The notes under the pieces are model-generated. The model saw nothing but the letters and a program-made list of their open reading frames with translations, had not been told where the DNA came from and did not search any database. From NCBI RefSeq assembly GCF_022836475.1, contig NZ_BQXH01000004.1, positions 62,001-126,000 of the forward strand: DNA of 64,000 bases, read 5' to 3'. This DNA is from Ligilactobacillus pabuli. Lineage in GTDB: Bacteria; Bacillota; Bacilli; Lactobacillales; Lactobacillaceae. Within the stretch, counting starts at the first letter, position 1, and each line of letters opens with the position of its first letter. The position numbers were made by a program, and so were the translations under genes. Of this stretch, positions 1-10,693 are shown in pieces.

Positions 1-2132
1 ATGGCTTATTAAACCTACTCAAAAAGAAACACGGCTTAGCCTATTCTTTTTGGCTCGCATTGATCATGATCTCTAACTATTATATGGGTTACATGATCGC
101 TATCTTTTTAATCCTGTTCTTTATTTGGCATGAAACTGACCAGTTTGCCTCATTTAAACAGTTTGGTAAAAACGTCTGGTTATTCATCAGCCGGTCGTTG
201 CTGGCTGCCGGGTTAGCTTGCCTCGTTTTGTTACCAACACTAACCAGCTTACAAACTAGCAAAGGCGAATACACTACAACCATGATCCACGCTAAAATTG
301 AATATCCGCCTTTACAAATGGTTACAAAATTACTGTTAGGGGCGTTCAATTTTAAACAAATGCCGTCTGGTTTGCCCAATATTTTTGTTGGTTCACTAGC
401 TTTATGCGGCTTTTTACTGTACTTCTTTAACGGTCAAATCAAACGCCGGAGTCGAATCAGTGCCGGCATAGTCACTGCTTTCTTGCTCCTATCATTGTGC
501 TTTGAACCCTTAGACTTATTCTGGCATGGGATGCAATTTCCAGTCTGGTATCCCTACCGGTTTTCCTTTGTTGTTTGTTTCTGGTTGATTTACCTAGCCG
601 CCCTAAACTACCGGCACGGTTTTAGTACAACTGCTCTCAAAGTTGTCCTCCTAACCGCCGTTGAAGGTGGAATTATTTATTATTCCTGGAAGCACATGCA
701 GAAATTGACCTTTATTTCCAAGGAAACGTTGACTTGCTCAGTCCTTTTCACGGCTGCAACTTTGGTCTTATTGTTGATCGATCCTGGGACTAACAAAACC
801 AGTCAAAAACAAAAATTAGCCTTGTTGTTCCTGCTTGTACCTGCAGAGATGTTAACCAACGCAGCTTTATCATTAAATAATATTTCTTATTTAAGTCAAA
901 AAGAATATAGTCACCCAACAGCGGCACTAGCACAAGACAGCCAGGCTGTCCATCAGATCGACCCTGGCTTTTATCGGACTGGTCAAACTTATTCACGGAC
1001 TAAAAATGACGGCTTGGCGCACAATTTAAACACCGGTTCCTACTTTAGTTCTGCACTAGAAAAAACAATTCCCGATTTTTATGGGCAAATTGGTAATCCT
1101 GATGGTGATAATTACGTCACCTATTCCAACGGGACTTTGATCACCGACTCTTTACTAGGTATGAAGTATTTTATGTCTCCTAAAGATAGTAGTGAGATCT
1201 TACAGCCTAAATTACAAAACCAGGCCTTAACACCGTTAACGATCAAACCAGAATTGACAAGTGACCCGTTGAGGAAAGATTTACCCTTAACGCGCATTTA
1301 CCAAAACCCTTGGGCAACCACAGTCGGTTACAGTGCTAACTCGCTTTTAAAAAATAGTAAATTTGGCTTTAATGATCCGGTCGGCTACCAAACAACCTGG
1401 TTAAACGATGCGACTGGCACCTGGTCGACAACTAAATATTTTCATGCGCAAAATTTTAATGAAGTGGTCTTTCAAAATACCAATCGAACCGTGAACCTAA
1501 CTGGGGCGATGTTAAAAAAGAAGAAGTCCAAAGCGATGGCACAAGTGATTTTCAAATTCACACCAAAAACGAACGACCCCTACTACCTGACTTTTGGTCC
1601 AGGCATGGAAGAAGCTAAGGTAGAAACGTTCACTGGCAGTCATCCTCTATATCACTATGGGACCTTTAGACATACCGTGATTTTAAATGTCGCCGACCAT
1701 TCTAAAGATAACGAGGTCACCTTGACCGCCAGATTTAAGAAGAATTCCCTCTTTTTAGATAATTTCGTTTTGTATCGCTTAGACCGGAAATTAGCGACTC
1801 AAAAGCTGCACCAGTTGCAGCAACATTCCTGGCAAGTCAAAAAAGTTAATAATCGTCATCTAACAGGTAAGATCAATGTCAATGGACCAAACCAGATCTT
1901 TGCCACGACCATTCCATATTCCAAAGGATGGAAAGTTAAAATCGACGGAGAAACAGTTCCAACCTTCAAACTGCAAAACACTTTTGTGGGTGCCGATATT
2001 ACCAATGGGACTCACACCGTGACCATGAAGTTTACTCCGCCCGGTTTCTATGTGGGACTTATTATCTCCATCTTTTCACTTACTACGCTTGTACTGTTAG
2101 AGGCTAAATTCCGGCAGCACCGCCATCATTAA
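1..2132 (+). CDS. YfhO family polytopic membrane protein, 5' end cut by window
   Basis: The frame is open from base 3, so the gene starts before the window; an internal TTG near base 60 is not a credible start. About 710 codons are visible. The N-terminal third is a run of hydrophobic segments (for example around the NYYMGYM stretch and several more up to about residue 290). A long soluble extracytoplasmic part follows, and one last membrane helix lies just before a basic C-terminus (KFRQHRHH). This layout matches the YfhO family, whose Bacillus and Listeria members are implicated in glycosylating lipoteichoic acid or other wall polymers; the role here is inferred from family. It converges on addA, and a shared bidirectional terminator follows the stop. 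Confidence 0.8.
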   Translation, partial: GLLNLLKKKHGLAYSFWLALIMISNYYMGYMIAIFLILFFIWHETDQFASFKQFGKNVWLFISRSLLAAGLACLVLLPTLTSLQTSKGEYTTTMIHAKIEYPPLQMVTKLLLGAFNFKQMPSGLPNIFVGSLALCGFLLYFFNGQIKRRSRISAGIVTAFLLLSLCFEPLDLFWHGMQFPVWYPYRFSFVVCFWLIYLAALNYRHGFSTTALKVVLLTAVEGGIIYYSWKHMQKLTFISKETLTCSVLFTAATLVLLLIDPGTNKTSQKQKLALLFLLVPAEMLTNAALSLNNISYLSQKEYSHPTAALAQDSQAVHQIDPGFYRTGQTYSRTKNDGLAHNLNTGSYFSSALEKTIPDFYGQIGNPDGDNYVTYSNGTLITDSLLGMKYFMSPKDSSEILQPKLQNQALTPLTIKPELTSDPLRKDLPLTRIYQNPWATTVGYSANSLLKNSKFGFNDPVGYQTTWLNDATGTWSTTKYFHAQNFNEVVFQNTNRTVNLTGAMLKKKKSKAMAQVIFKFTPKTNDPYYLTFGPGMEEAKVETFTGSHPLYHYGTFRHTVILNVADHSKDNEVTLTARFKKNSLFLDNFVLYRLDRKLATQKLHQLQQHSWQVKKVNNRHLTGKINVNGPNQIFATTIPYSKGWKVKIDGETVPTFKLQNTFVGADITNGTHTVTMKFTPPGFYVGLIISIFSLTTLVLLEAKFRQHRHH

Positions 2133-2135
2133 TCA

Positions 2136-2182
2136 ATAAAAGCTTCAGACATCAAATCAGACGTCTGGAGCTTTTATTTTGC
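2136..2182. terminator. Bidirectional terminator between yfhO-like gene and addA
   Basis: An inverted repeat has arms AAAAGCTTCAGAC and GTCTGGAGCTTTT around a short loop, with T-rich flanks on both strands. It sits 4 bases after the plus-strand stop and about 12 bases past the addA stop, so it can end both convergent transcripts. Confidence 0.85.
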
Positions 2183-2194
2183 GGGTCTCAGCTG

Positions 2195-5100
2195 TTAGAG
2201 AGCAACAACCTGACTAGTATCGACTAAGTAAATATACTTCTCAATTTCCGTCCCTGGTCCTAAGATGCTTTCCAGTGCCAAAGCATAGAGATTTAACTGT
2301 CCCCGGTACTTTTCTGCTACCTGGGCGGCACCCCCGGCGGGAACATGGTCAGTTTTATAATCAAATAAGACTGTCGTTTGCTCGTCAGTTGTAAAATATC
2401 CATCGATGATCCCGTGAATCAGGACTGGATATTCTGTTTGGCTCGTCGTTGATCCAAATAGTTTACCTGCTGGATATAGCATAGCGACTGGTGCTTCCCG
2501 GTGTAACTGGTGTCGATTGTGGAGAATTTTTTGTCCAAGTTCTGACTCATACAGCCCCACGACCCCAGCGACATTGATTTTGTCTGCCAATGACTGACTC
2601 AATAGCTCTTGGGCGCACAAATCATCGATCACACTTTGAACAACAGCTAAGGTCACTGGCGCATCTAACGGCAATTTTTGGAAGACCAGATGCGTCGCAG
2701 TCCCAATTTGTGCGGGAGTCACATTCTCTTCTTCCAACATAAACAACGGACGCTCAAAACCATGCTGCAAGTAGGTTGCCTGCTGCACTTCTTTCTTAGC
2801 TCGTTGAGCCTGGTCTAACTGATCAATGTCCATTTGCCCCATTAAATCATTATCAGGGTCTTCAAACAAACGCTTGATATCCGTCACAGACTGATAGGCC
2901 GTTGTCAGTGTTAACTGCGTATTTGGATACTTAAATTCCAACAACTGCGCATATTTCGGAGGTAATTGACCGCCTTGTGCTTGCCGTTCCAACCACTCTG
3001 CCGCCTTTTTAGTTTCTTGTTCTTGGGTCGGCTTAATTTCATATTCGACTCGTGCCTGGTCCCAAAACTCAATTTTAAACTGAGCTGCGCTATTTTTAAT
3101 AGCAGCCGGTGCACTTGCTTGAAGTGTCTCGATCGTTTCCACTAAATCTGACGCATCATTATCTTCATCATCAGCTAAAAATTCTAGTCCTTCTTGAGTG
3201 AATGGACTATTCTTTTCATCCAAACAATAGCGATGAATATTGGCCGCAGTAAATTCCTGAGACCGAAGCAAGGATGCTCCGACCCAATCTAAATAGTTAG
3301 CGCCCGTTTTTTTCCGCTGAGCATCACTCAAGGTCGTCCGGTCCGCATCTACTAACTTGACCCAATTTTCCAGTGCTGTCGCGGCGTCTTTACTTTCACC
3401 CACTAAATAAATCTTTTGTTCCGCCCGAGTCAAAGCAACATATAATTTCCGCATTTCTTCGGCAATGGCCTTTTGCTGGGCTTTTTCTTTGATCGCCGTT
3501 TTGACCGGAGTTGGCGTCTTCACTTGGATCTGCCGTCCATCTTCCGTCACTGTCTGGACATAATCGATCCCCATCCCTAGCTGGGCATCTAAGACGTATG
3601 CATTAGACAAAGAACGTAGATTAAATCGTTTATGCGTATTGATCAAGAAAACAACCGGATATTCTAAGCCTTTACTCTTATGGATCGTCATAAAGGACAC
3701 GGCATTATTGCCATCTTGCACGTTCATTTCAGCCAAATCATGGTCTTCTTCCTGCATTTTTTTGATGAAACGGACAAACTGAAAAATTCCCTTATAGCTC
3801 ATTTGTTCATAGTCGGCTGCCCGTTCATACAGAGCGTGTAAGTTTGCTTGCCGTTGTTTCCCACCAGGCATTCCACCAGCATAATCGAGAAAACCGGTTC
3901 GTGAATAAATCGACCAAATTAAAGTTGGTAAATCATTCCGCCGACCACGGACCCGGAAACTCGTTAAATCATTCAAGAAATGTTCCACTTTTTCAAATAA
4001 GCTTTGTTCATCGGCAGTAACTTCTTGGTCTTTTTCCTTCTTCTGGTTAATTTGGTAATGATAATCAGTCAAAGTTGCGTAAAAGTCACCGTGTTTGAGG
4101 TTGATTCGCAATTGTGCCAGTTGATTTTCATCAAACTGATACAACGGTGAGCGTAAAACAGCCACCAATGGAATATCTTGGTGCGGGTTATCGATCACTT
4201 GCAATAAGCCCATCATGATTTGAATTTCGATCGTCTTAAAGTAATTATTCGTATTATCGACATTGACCGGGATCTCGAGGTTTTTAAACTCCTCTGCAAT
4301 CAATAAACTATCCCCATGAGTCGAGGCTAAAATTGCAATATCTTTGTAGTCTAAGTCCCGCATCTGACCTAAATCGCGGTCAAAGATCTGTTTGTGCTCT
4401 TCTTTGAGCTGTTTGATCTTATGAGCCACTAAATAGATCTGTCCTTGTTCTTTACTATCAATTTCAAAACTTAGCTCATTTTCAGTTTCATCGGTGTCTT
4501 CTTTTTCCTTAGATTCATATACCAAGACATCGGTTGATAAATGGGCAGTTTCTGCAGGATAACTTAAATTACCAGCCTTTAAACTGGCATTTTCATCATA
4601 AGAGATCTCCCCGATTTTTTCATCCATGACCTGACTAAAAATCAAGTTCGTTAAATCAGCCACGTTTTCGACTGACCGGAAGTTTTCTGCCAAAATAATT
4701 TTTTCGCCCGGTTGGTCCGCTGGCAATTCACCAGTTTCAGCTTCCGCAAAATCATGATATTTACGGTTAAACAATGCCGGGTCAGCCTGCCGGAAACGAT
4801 AAATTGACTGTTTAACGTCACCCACCATAAACATATTACCCTGTTCAGGATTCTTGATGGTCGTTAATAAAGCCTCTTGAACGCCATTGGTATCCTGGTA
4901 TTCATCGACCATGATCTCACTATAACGTTCTTGTAAAATTCCTCTGATCTGTTGACTTTCAGGAGTCTCTGAAGCCACGATCTGTAAAGCATAGTGTTCC
5001 AAATCATTAAAGTCTAACAAGTGCCGTTTAGCTTTTTCTTGGTGGTATTCCTCACGAAAAGCCACCACGATCTCGCCAAATTTCACCAGCAGCTTTTCAG

Positions 5101-6316
5101 AATCATTCATCAGTGCTACTAACTGCTCATTCGTTAGTGCGAAGTTTTCCGGAATAAAGTGCTCTAATTGCTTTTTAGCTGCTTCCTGATAGGCTTTCAT
5201 TTGGTCATTTAAAGCTCGGGCATGATCAGTGTTTAAATCCCCCGGACTTTTTTGACTTCTAGGCTTAGCCAAGGCTGGCCGCCCAGCAAGTTTGAAACCT
5301 CCCACCATTTCTTTAATGGCCGAATAGTTATCGCCGTGCAAAATGAGTGCACGTAAGTCCTGCAGGGTTTGTAATTCAGTCTTTTGTATCTGAGCCTTTT
5401 CAGCATAGTTTGCCAAATGGTCCTTTTTCTTCTTGGCATAGCCAGTGAGGTCTTCGGAGACTTCATTTTCCCAGTACTCCTCGATTTCTGGCCGCAACTG
5501 CTCGGAATACAGTTCATTTCTGCGCTCTAAGTTAGTGACGATCTCGTCTAATTGAACGGTAAGCATTTCTTTCAGCGAACTTTGCCAAATCACGCTAGTC
5601 GTAAAATCTTGTCCTGGTTCAACCGCATAAGAGCGGCTCAGCTGTAAGAGCCAAGTTGTTGGATCACTGGTAGCACTAGCAAATTCGTCCGCTCGTAAGA
5701 CCAACTCAGAAAAATTAGCATCATCACGATCTTTCGCAAAAATTTGTAAGAGTTTTTCAAATAATTGCGCGTCAGCACGCTGCTGATCAGTCAATGAATT
5801 ATCAGTTTGATAAGAATCCTCTAGTTGCTGATAATAACGTTCCCGCACAGTATCCCAGGCGTCATCCCGCAACAAAGTCCGTTCGGTATCGTCGGAAACT
5901 AGCCGAAAATCGGGTTCGATGTCACAAGTATAATAATATTTCTGGATCAAATGCAGACAAAAGGCGTGAATCGTACTAATATCTGCTACATTGACCGCCA
6001 ATAATTGTTGTCGCAGCCAACTCATTTCTGATTGACTCTCCGGTTGATTTTCTTCAACCAGCTGAGCTAATTTTTGTTGCAGCTGCTTAGCCAACCGGTC
6101 ACGCATTTCTTTAGCAGCGGCTTCGGTAAAGGTCACGATCAACATCGACGAGAGGTCAACATGCTGCTCTACGACCTGCTTTAAAACTCGTTCAATTAAA
6201 ACCTTAGTTTTACCTGAGCCTGCGGAGGCAGCAACTAAGACGTCATGTCCGCGATGGTTGATGGCTTTATACTGCCCCGGAGTCGGTTCAAAGCCGCTTT
6301 TCTTTTCAGTACTCAC
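2195..6316 (-). CDS. addA: ATP-dependent helicase/nuclease subunit A (AddA/RexA)
   Basis: Catalytic subunit of the AddAB (RexAB) helicase-nuclease, which resects double-strand breaks for RecA. The 1373 residues show UvrD-type SF1 motifs in order: Walker A ASAGSGKT at about 30-37, TFTEAAAKEM, VDEYQDT near 470, GDVKQSIYRFRQ near 505, TIHKSKGLEYPVVF near 880 and LYVALTRAEQ near 963. The C-terminal RecB-type nuclease motif FDYKTD is near 1322. It is a little longer than usual because of acidic inserts. The start is GTG; it overlaps the addB stop by four bases (GTGA), with GGGAG upstream, so the pair is translationally coupled. It is the last gene of the rnz-addA operon. Confidence 0.97.
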   Translation of the reverse strand: MSTEKKSGFEPTPGQYKAINHRGHDVLVAASAGSGKTKVLIERVLKQVVEQHVDLSSMLIVTFTEAAAKEMRDRLAKQLQQKLAQLVEENQPESQSEMSWLRQQLLAVNVADISTIHAFCLHLIQKYYYTCDIEPDFRLVSDDTERTLLRDDAWDTVRERYYQQLEDSYQTDNSLTDQQRADAQLFEKLLQIFAKDRDDANFSELVLRADEFASATSDPTTWLLQLSRSYAVEPGQDFTTSVIWQSSLKEMLTVQLDEIVTNLERRNELYSEQLRPEIEEYWENEVSEDLTGYAKKKKDHLANYAEKAQIQKTELQTLQDLRALILHGDNYSAIKEMVGGFKLAGRPALAKPRSQKSPGDLNTDHARALNDQMKAYQEAAKKQLEHFIPENFALTNEQLVALMNDSEKLLVKFGEIVVAFREEYHQEKAKRHLLDFNDLEHYALQIVASETPESQQIRGILQERYSEIMVDEYQDTNGVQEALLTTIKNPEQGNMFMVGDVKQSIYRFRQADPALFNRKYHDFAEAETGELPADQPGEKIILAENFRSVENVADLTNLIFSQVMDEKIGEISYDENASLKAGNLSYPAETAHLSTDVLVYESKEKEDTDETENELSFEIDSKEQGQIYLVAHKIKQLKEEHKQIFDRDLGQMRDLDYKDIAILASTHGDSLLIAEEFKNLEIPVNVDNTNNYFKTIEIQIMMGLLQVIDNPHQDIPLVAVLRSPLYQFDENQLAQLRINLKHGDFYATLTDYHYQINQKKEKDQEVTADEQSLFEKVEHFLNDLTSFRVRGRRNDLPTLIWSIYSRTGFLDYAGGMPGGKQRQANLHALYERAADYEQMSYKGIFQFVRFIKKMQEEDHDLAEMNVQDGNNAVSFMTIHKSKGLEYPVVFLINTHKRFNLRSLSNAYVLDAQLGMGIDYVQTVTEDGRQIQVKTPTPVKTAIKEKAQQKAIAEEMRKLYVALTRAEQKIYLVGESKDAATALENWVKLVDADRTTLSDAQRKKTGANYLDWVGASLLRSQEFTAANIHRYCLDEKNSPFTQEGLEFLADDEDNDASDLVETIETLQASAPAAIKNSAAQFKIEFWDQARVEYEIKPTQEQETKKAAEWLERQAQGGQLPPKYAQLLEFKYPNTQLTLTTAYQSVTDIKRLFEDPDNDLMGQMDIDQLDQAQRAKKEVQQATYLQHGFERPLFMLEEENVTPAQIGTATHLVFQKLPLDAPVTLAVVQSVIDDLCAQELLSQSLADKINVAGVVGLYESELGQKILHNRHQLHREAPVAMLYPAGKLFGSTTSQTEYPVLIHGIIDGYFTTDEQTTVLFDYKTDHVPAGGAAQVAEKYRGQLNLYALALESILGPGTEIEKYIYLVDTSQVVAL

Positions 6317-9300
6317 TTGTCAACGCTCCCTTCATTGAGCAGTTCATTGATTTTCTTCCAAATCTCAGCTTCAGTCAGTTTTGGAATTTGCCGGTAATTA
6401 TTTTCCGCTAACAACGGATCAAACATCATGATTTCTTGGTAATCTGAATAATCCAAGCCGGTACTCATGTCAAGTCGATATGGTGCCAGATCGATCAGTC
6501 CAGAGAAGATCCCAGCGCGGGCTTCTTGCATTTTCAAATCATTGTAAGCCAACAGCTGGTTAATTTGATCTAAAGTCAATAAGAGACTCTTAGTTGAAGC
6601 TGCTTTAAGTTCATGCTTACTTTTCTGATACTTGATCGGATAATTACGGGAACTAGCTTTTTCACCATTTTGAACACCTGCTTCAACATCCGCATCCAAG
6701 GCTAACAAAAAGCCGTTTTCTTCCGCTGAGCTATCCTGACCTTTTCTAAAGATTCCCTTATACATAAAACTCTTATCAAATTTTTCTTCCAAATCTTGCC
6801 CATTTTTCAGCACTGGGTCAAACAAGTGCAAATAAGACGCACTGCCTAACTCTGGTTGCACATTAGCCGTCTTTAATTGTCCAGCCAAGGCCGGATAGTT
6901 CAATAATTTGGCCAACTCACCGCTATCCGCAGCCTGTTGCAAGGCCCGCAAGTAAGTTAACAACTGCAAGGACAAGCCGTTGAAGGTTCGTAACAAGAAA
7001 TGGTCCATCTTACTTTCCGGATTCCCTGATTTATAGTCGACCACATTATAATATGGTTGACCATCGGCAGCTGCGACTATATCGATTCGGTCGATCCGGC
7101 CTCTGACCCGCATTTGATGTTGATCCTGCGGGTCACTAAAAGTTAACGCCGGCAAACCAGCCTGGTCGCCAAACATCGTTTCCGTTTTGACCGTAAAAAT
7201 TTGGCGGTCTTGGCGTTGTCGAGCCACCGCGTGTGCTACTTGACTCGCTGTCCGATTTAATTGTCTACGGGTGTAGCGATAACGTGCGGTACTTGAAAAA
7301 ATTTGACTGCCGACTTCTTCGTTAACTTGCTGAATCGTTTGTGCCATCAGCTGATCAAACTCACTACTGGTCAAGTTTGCCAAAGTTTGCCCCGCTTGCA
7401 GCACATTTTGAAAGAAATATTCTAAGATCGAATGGAAATATTGGCCAGTATCAGCAGGCTGCAATACAAATTCATCCCGTGGCCGCAACTTCAACCCGTA
7501 CTGTAAGAAGTACTGGTAAGGATCTGCAAAAAATGTTTCTAACTTAGAAATTGAAGTGTTGATCTGCGTTCCATACAAAGCTGCCACGATTTCAGGAGCT
7601 AAGTATTTATGTCCATCTTCAGCCGGCTTGGCATTCGGTAAAATTTCGTTAGCGAAGCCTAGGCTCTGTAACAATCTTTGGGTCTCATCATGATAGTTAA
7701 CACGCAAATATTGGTATAATCCGCGCCAAACTGCATGTAAGTCTGCCCCAGCACGGAAAGCATCTCGACTAACTGTGATCAATTCTCCCAAGGACGTTTG
7801 CTTGGTCCCAATTAAATCGTCGATTTGTTCCGCATCTGGCTCTAGCTGTTCCAAGAGACGGTTAGTTTTTAGGTCAAACGCCTTTTGGATCCGTTCAATG
7901 TATGGAGAAAGCTGTAATGCTTGTCCATCGTTGTCACTTAAAGGATAACTGAAAAAGATCCGTTTTTTAACGGACATAAAGGCTAAATAAGCCGCAAAAG
8001 GTTCCTCTGCCATTTGAACGGCGGAAGTGTCGCTTAAATACTTCGCAGTTTGCTCTGCGCCAGTTAGATCCGTTAACTCTTGCCGGTCGTGATCTGACAA
8101 TAAGGCATGATTTTCAAAACTACGCGGTAAAACTGTGTCATTCAGGCCGATAAAGAATAATACTTGACGATTGGCCATTTGAACAACGCCGCTTTCAGAG
8201 AAAATCACTTGATCTAATGTTGACGGGACCTGGCTATACTGCGCATTTTCAAACCCGCTGGATAAAATTTGGATGAATTCATCTAAATTCAACGCTTCTG
8301 CTCCCAAAGCCGTCACGTACTCATCTAGTAAAGAACATAATGTATTCCAAACCTCTTCATGCCGGGAGACATTACTAATTGAACCCAGCAAACGGGTCGG
8401 ATCAGATTCAAGATCAAGATCTTTCGCCGCACTCGCCTGCCAGCCCTGAAGTGTTTGCGGGACGCCGATCTTTTCCAAAAAGTTGATCAACTCTACCGCA
8501 AATTCTCGTCCATTTTTGACTTGACCAATTTTAGTAAAAAAGGTCTTTAACTGTCGGTAAACTTCTCGTCTAAGCTGATTGACCAAGCGATTATTGGGTA
8601 AATTTCGTTGACGCTGCTCGTGTTCTTCCTTAGATTCGTTAGGTTGTATCCCACAAGTTTGCACGATCCAGTCTTCTTTGTTTTTCCATGCAAATTCCGA
8701 GTAATAGCCATTTTGTAGGATACAATTTTCCATCAGATCCAGCGTATTTCTAAATGTTCCTAGTGACCAGTGAGCTTCTTTTAGCTCCGGTACATAAATT
8801 TCAGTCTTCAGTAACCGCATCATTGACCGGTAGGAATAATTTTCTTGTTTCACACTAAATAATGCCAAAACAAATTCCACTAATGGATGATTCAACATGG
8901 TCTTGTTTAAATCGGTAAAGACTGGGATCTCATATTCACTGAAGATATTTTCCAATAAATTTTGATATTTATCCTGCTGTGGTGCTAGGATCAAAAAATC
9001 ATGGTAATGATAGCGACCAGAAAAAACCAGCTGTCTAATTTTGGCTGCCACATACCGGACTTCACGAACCCGGTCACTAACCTCAGTCAACAATAAACTA
9101 CTCTTAGACTTTAACTGATAGGTTTTTGGGGGACCGAAGGACTGTGAATTTTGCCAAAACTGTTCCAGGCTCAACATGTCTGGTGTCACTCGTGATGTCT
9201 GTGCTCTTTGGTCATTTAGCAGATGCACATGGTTAGCACGGGCCATCTGGCTAAATTCATAGTAGATCTTGCCAGTTTGATAAAATAATTCACTAGTCTC

Positions 9301-10059
9301 CGGTTTAGCATCCAGATACGGGTGATCCAACACCAAACTCATTCTAACTTCAGCTGCTTTTTGCATTAAGACCGTAATAACTTCTTTTTCTTTAGCATTG
9401 AAATTCATAAAACCGTCCAACATAAAATAGGACTGACTTAAATTCGACTTTTCTAAGTAAGTGATCAACTCATCTAAGCTGTCAGCCGTATCCAGGTATT
9501 GCCCAGCAGTATATTTTTCAAATTCTCGGTACACCAAGACTAAATCATGTAAACGTGCACTTAGATCAGCCTGCTCACCGGTCGCTGCTTCCTGGAGATT
9601 TTGTGCATATTGCTCCAAATCATCGGGCATAAATCCGCCTAGTTTCAATTCAATGATCTGTTCCGCTAGCTTCTTACTAAAACCCGGACTATTTCTTTCA
9701 CGGTTAAAAACATGCAAGTCCTGTTCATCAAGCTCATGCAAAATATGGGTCACGATCATCGCTAAGCCCGTCGCTGTTAATTTTGTTTTGGATAAAGACG
9801 GTTGCTCCTTTAAGAAGTACCACATTAAACGACTAAACGAAAAAGTTTGGACGTTAGCAGCAGCAAACATTTTTTCTGGCTGCCCTGTTTGCTGTCGCAA
9901 ATAATCTAGTACTGTAACTTCCGATTCAAACTTAATATGGTCAGGTACAATATAAAAAATTTCTACGTTTGGCTGTTCTTGTTGCCAAGCTCGTAGTTGC
10001 TCCAAAACGATTGCTTGCCGGTCTGCACCTGCCGGTCCATAAATAAATCCCAAACTCAC
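6313..10059 (-). CDS. addB: ATP-dependent helicase/nuclease subunit B, RexB type (AddB)
   Basis: Second subunit of the AddAB/RexAB nuclease. I chose the GTG at 10059 because a strong AAGGGGGG site lies 8 bases upstream and the product then begins with the typical SLGFIYGPAG; the longer frame would run back to the apt stop. About 1248 residues. The N-terminal nucleotide-binding loop is degenerate (GPAGADRQ, no GKS/T). The C-terminal nuclease domain is intact: RIDRID near 990 and VVDYKSGN near 1008. The cysteines that hold the iron-sulphur cluster in Bacillus AddB appear absent (KLETFFADPYQYF where Bacillus has a Cys), as in streptococcal and lactobacillar RexB. Confidence 0.93.
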   Translation of the reverse strand: MSLGFIYGPAGADRQAIVLEQLRAWQQEQPNVEIFYIVPDHIKFESEVTVLDYLRQQTGQPEKMFAAANVQTFSFSRLMWYFLKEQPSLSKTKLTATGLAMIVTHILHELDEQDLHVFNRERNSPGFSKKLAEQIIELKLGGFMPDDLEQYAQNLQEAATGEQADLSARLHDLVLVYREFEKYTAGQYLDTADSLDELITYLEKSNLSQSYFMLDGFMNFNAKEKEVITVLMQKAAEVRMSLVLDHPYLDAKPETSELFYQTGKIYYEFSQMARANHVHLLNDQRAQTSRVTPDMLSLEQFWQNSQSFGPPKTYQLKSKSSLLLTEVSDRVREVRYVAAKIRQLVFSGRYHYHDFLILAPQQDKYQNLLENIFSEYEIPVFTDLNKTMLNHPLVEFVLALFSVKQENYSYRSMMRLLKTEIYVPELKEAHWSLGTFRNTLDLMENCILQNGYYSEFAWKNKEDWIVQTCGIQPNESKEEHEQRQRNLPNNRLVNQLRREVYRQLKTFFTKIGQVKNGREFAVELINFLEKIGVPQTLQGWQASAAKDLDLESDPTRLLGSISNVSRHEEVWNTLCSLLDEYVTALGAEALNLDEFIQILSSGFENAQYSQVPSTLDQVIFSESGVVQMANRQVLFFIGLNDTVLPRSFENHALLSDHDRQELTDLTGAEQTAKYLSDTSAVQMAEEPFAAYLAFMSVKKRIFFSYPLSDNDGQALQLSPYIERIQKAFDLKTNRLLEQLEPDAEQIDDLIGTKQTSLGELITVSRDAFRAGADLHAVWRGLYQYLRVNYHDETQRLLQSLGFANEILPNAKPAEDGHKYLAPEIVAALYGTQINTSISKLETFFADPYQYFLQYGLKLRPRDEFVLQPADTGQYFHSILEYFFQNVLQAGQTLANLTSSEFDQLMAQTIQQVNEEVGSQIFSSTARYRYTRRQLNRTASQVAHAVARQRQDRQIFTVKTETMFGDQAGLPALTFSDPQDQHQMRVRGRIDRIDIVAAADGQPYYNVVDYKSGNPESKMDHFLLRTFNGLSLQLLTYLRALQQAADSGELAKLLNYPALAGQLKTANVQPELGSASYLHLFDPVLKNGQDLEEKFDKSFMYKGIFRKGQDSSAEENGFLLALDADVEAGVQNGEKASSRNYPIKYQKSKHELKAASTKSLLLTLDQINQLLAYNDLKMQEARAGIFSGLIDLAPYRLDMSTGLDYSDYQEIMMFDPLLAENNYRQIPKLTEAEIWKKINELLNEGSVDK

Positions 10060-10145
10060 TGCTATTACCCCCCTTAATTTTTCCAAGCCTTTTAACAAAA
10101 AAGGACCCGGATGTCCTAAAGACAAACGAATCCTGTAAGCTTTCA

Positions 10146-10664
10146 TTAATACTTCATTAAGCTTAAAATATCATAATCCTTGATTTTTTCGCGACCATTT
10201 AAGTCAGCTAATTCGATCAAGAATGCACAACCAACAACTTCGCCGCCTAATTGTTCAACTAAGTCAATCGTTGCACCAATTGTTCCGCCGGTTGCTAGTA
10301 AGTCATCAACGACCAAGACTTTTTGGCCAGGCAAAACCGCATCTTCATGCATATAAAGAGAGGAAGTACCATATTCAAGTGAATAAGATGCTTCAACTGT
10401 TTTACGGGGAAGTTTTCCCTTCTTACGAGCAGGTGCAAAACCTACTCCCAAATCATAGGCAACCGGACATCCAACGATAAAGCCCCGGGCTTCAGGTCCA
10501 ACGATCATTTGTACACCTTTGTCTTTAGCAAATTGCACGATCTGATCAGTTGCTTGATGGTATGCTTCACCGTCGGCCATCAAAGGTGAAATATCACGGA
10601 AAACTACACCTTCAGTTGGATAATCTGGAATGCTTGCAATATAGTTATTTAAGTCTAAAGCCAT
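10146..10664 (-). CDS. apt: Adenine phosphoribosyltransferase
   Basis: Converts adenine and PRPP to AMP in purine salvage; cytoplasmic. The 172-residue length is standard. The PRPP-binding signature [13 protein letters not shown] is present near residues 118-130, and the N-terminus ([21 protein letters not shown]) is typical of Apt. An AAGGAG site lies just before the ATG. It sits between recJ and addB in the same operon, 29 bases after recJ and 86 bases before addB; the recJ-apt pairing is common in Firmicutes. Confidence 0.97.
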   Translation of the reverse strand: MALDLNNYIASIPDYPTEGVVFRDISPLMADGEAYHQATDQIVQFAKDKGVQMIVGPEARGFIVGCPVAYDLGVGFAPARKKGKLPRKTVEASYSLEYGTSSLYMHEDAVLPGQKVLVVDDLLATGGTIGATIDLVEQLGGEVVGCAFLIELADLNGREKIKDYDILSLMKY

Positions 10665-10693
10665 TAAACCTTCTCCTTTAATATGCGCTGACT

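Noticed and set aside
9461-9904. 147-codon plus-strand frame
   Set aside because: Antisense shadow inside addB; no start signals or plausible protein.
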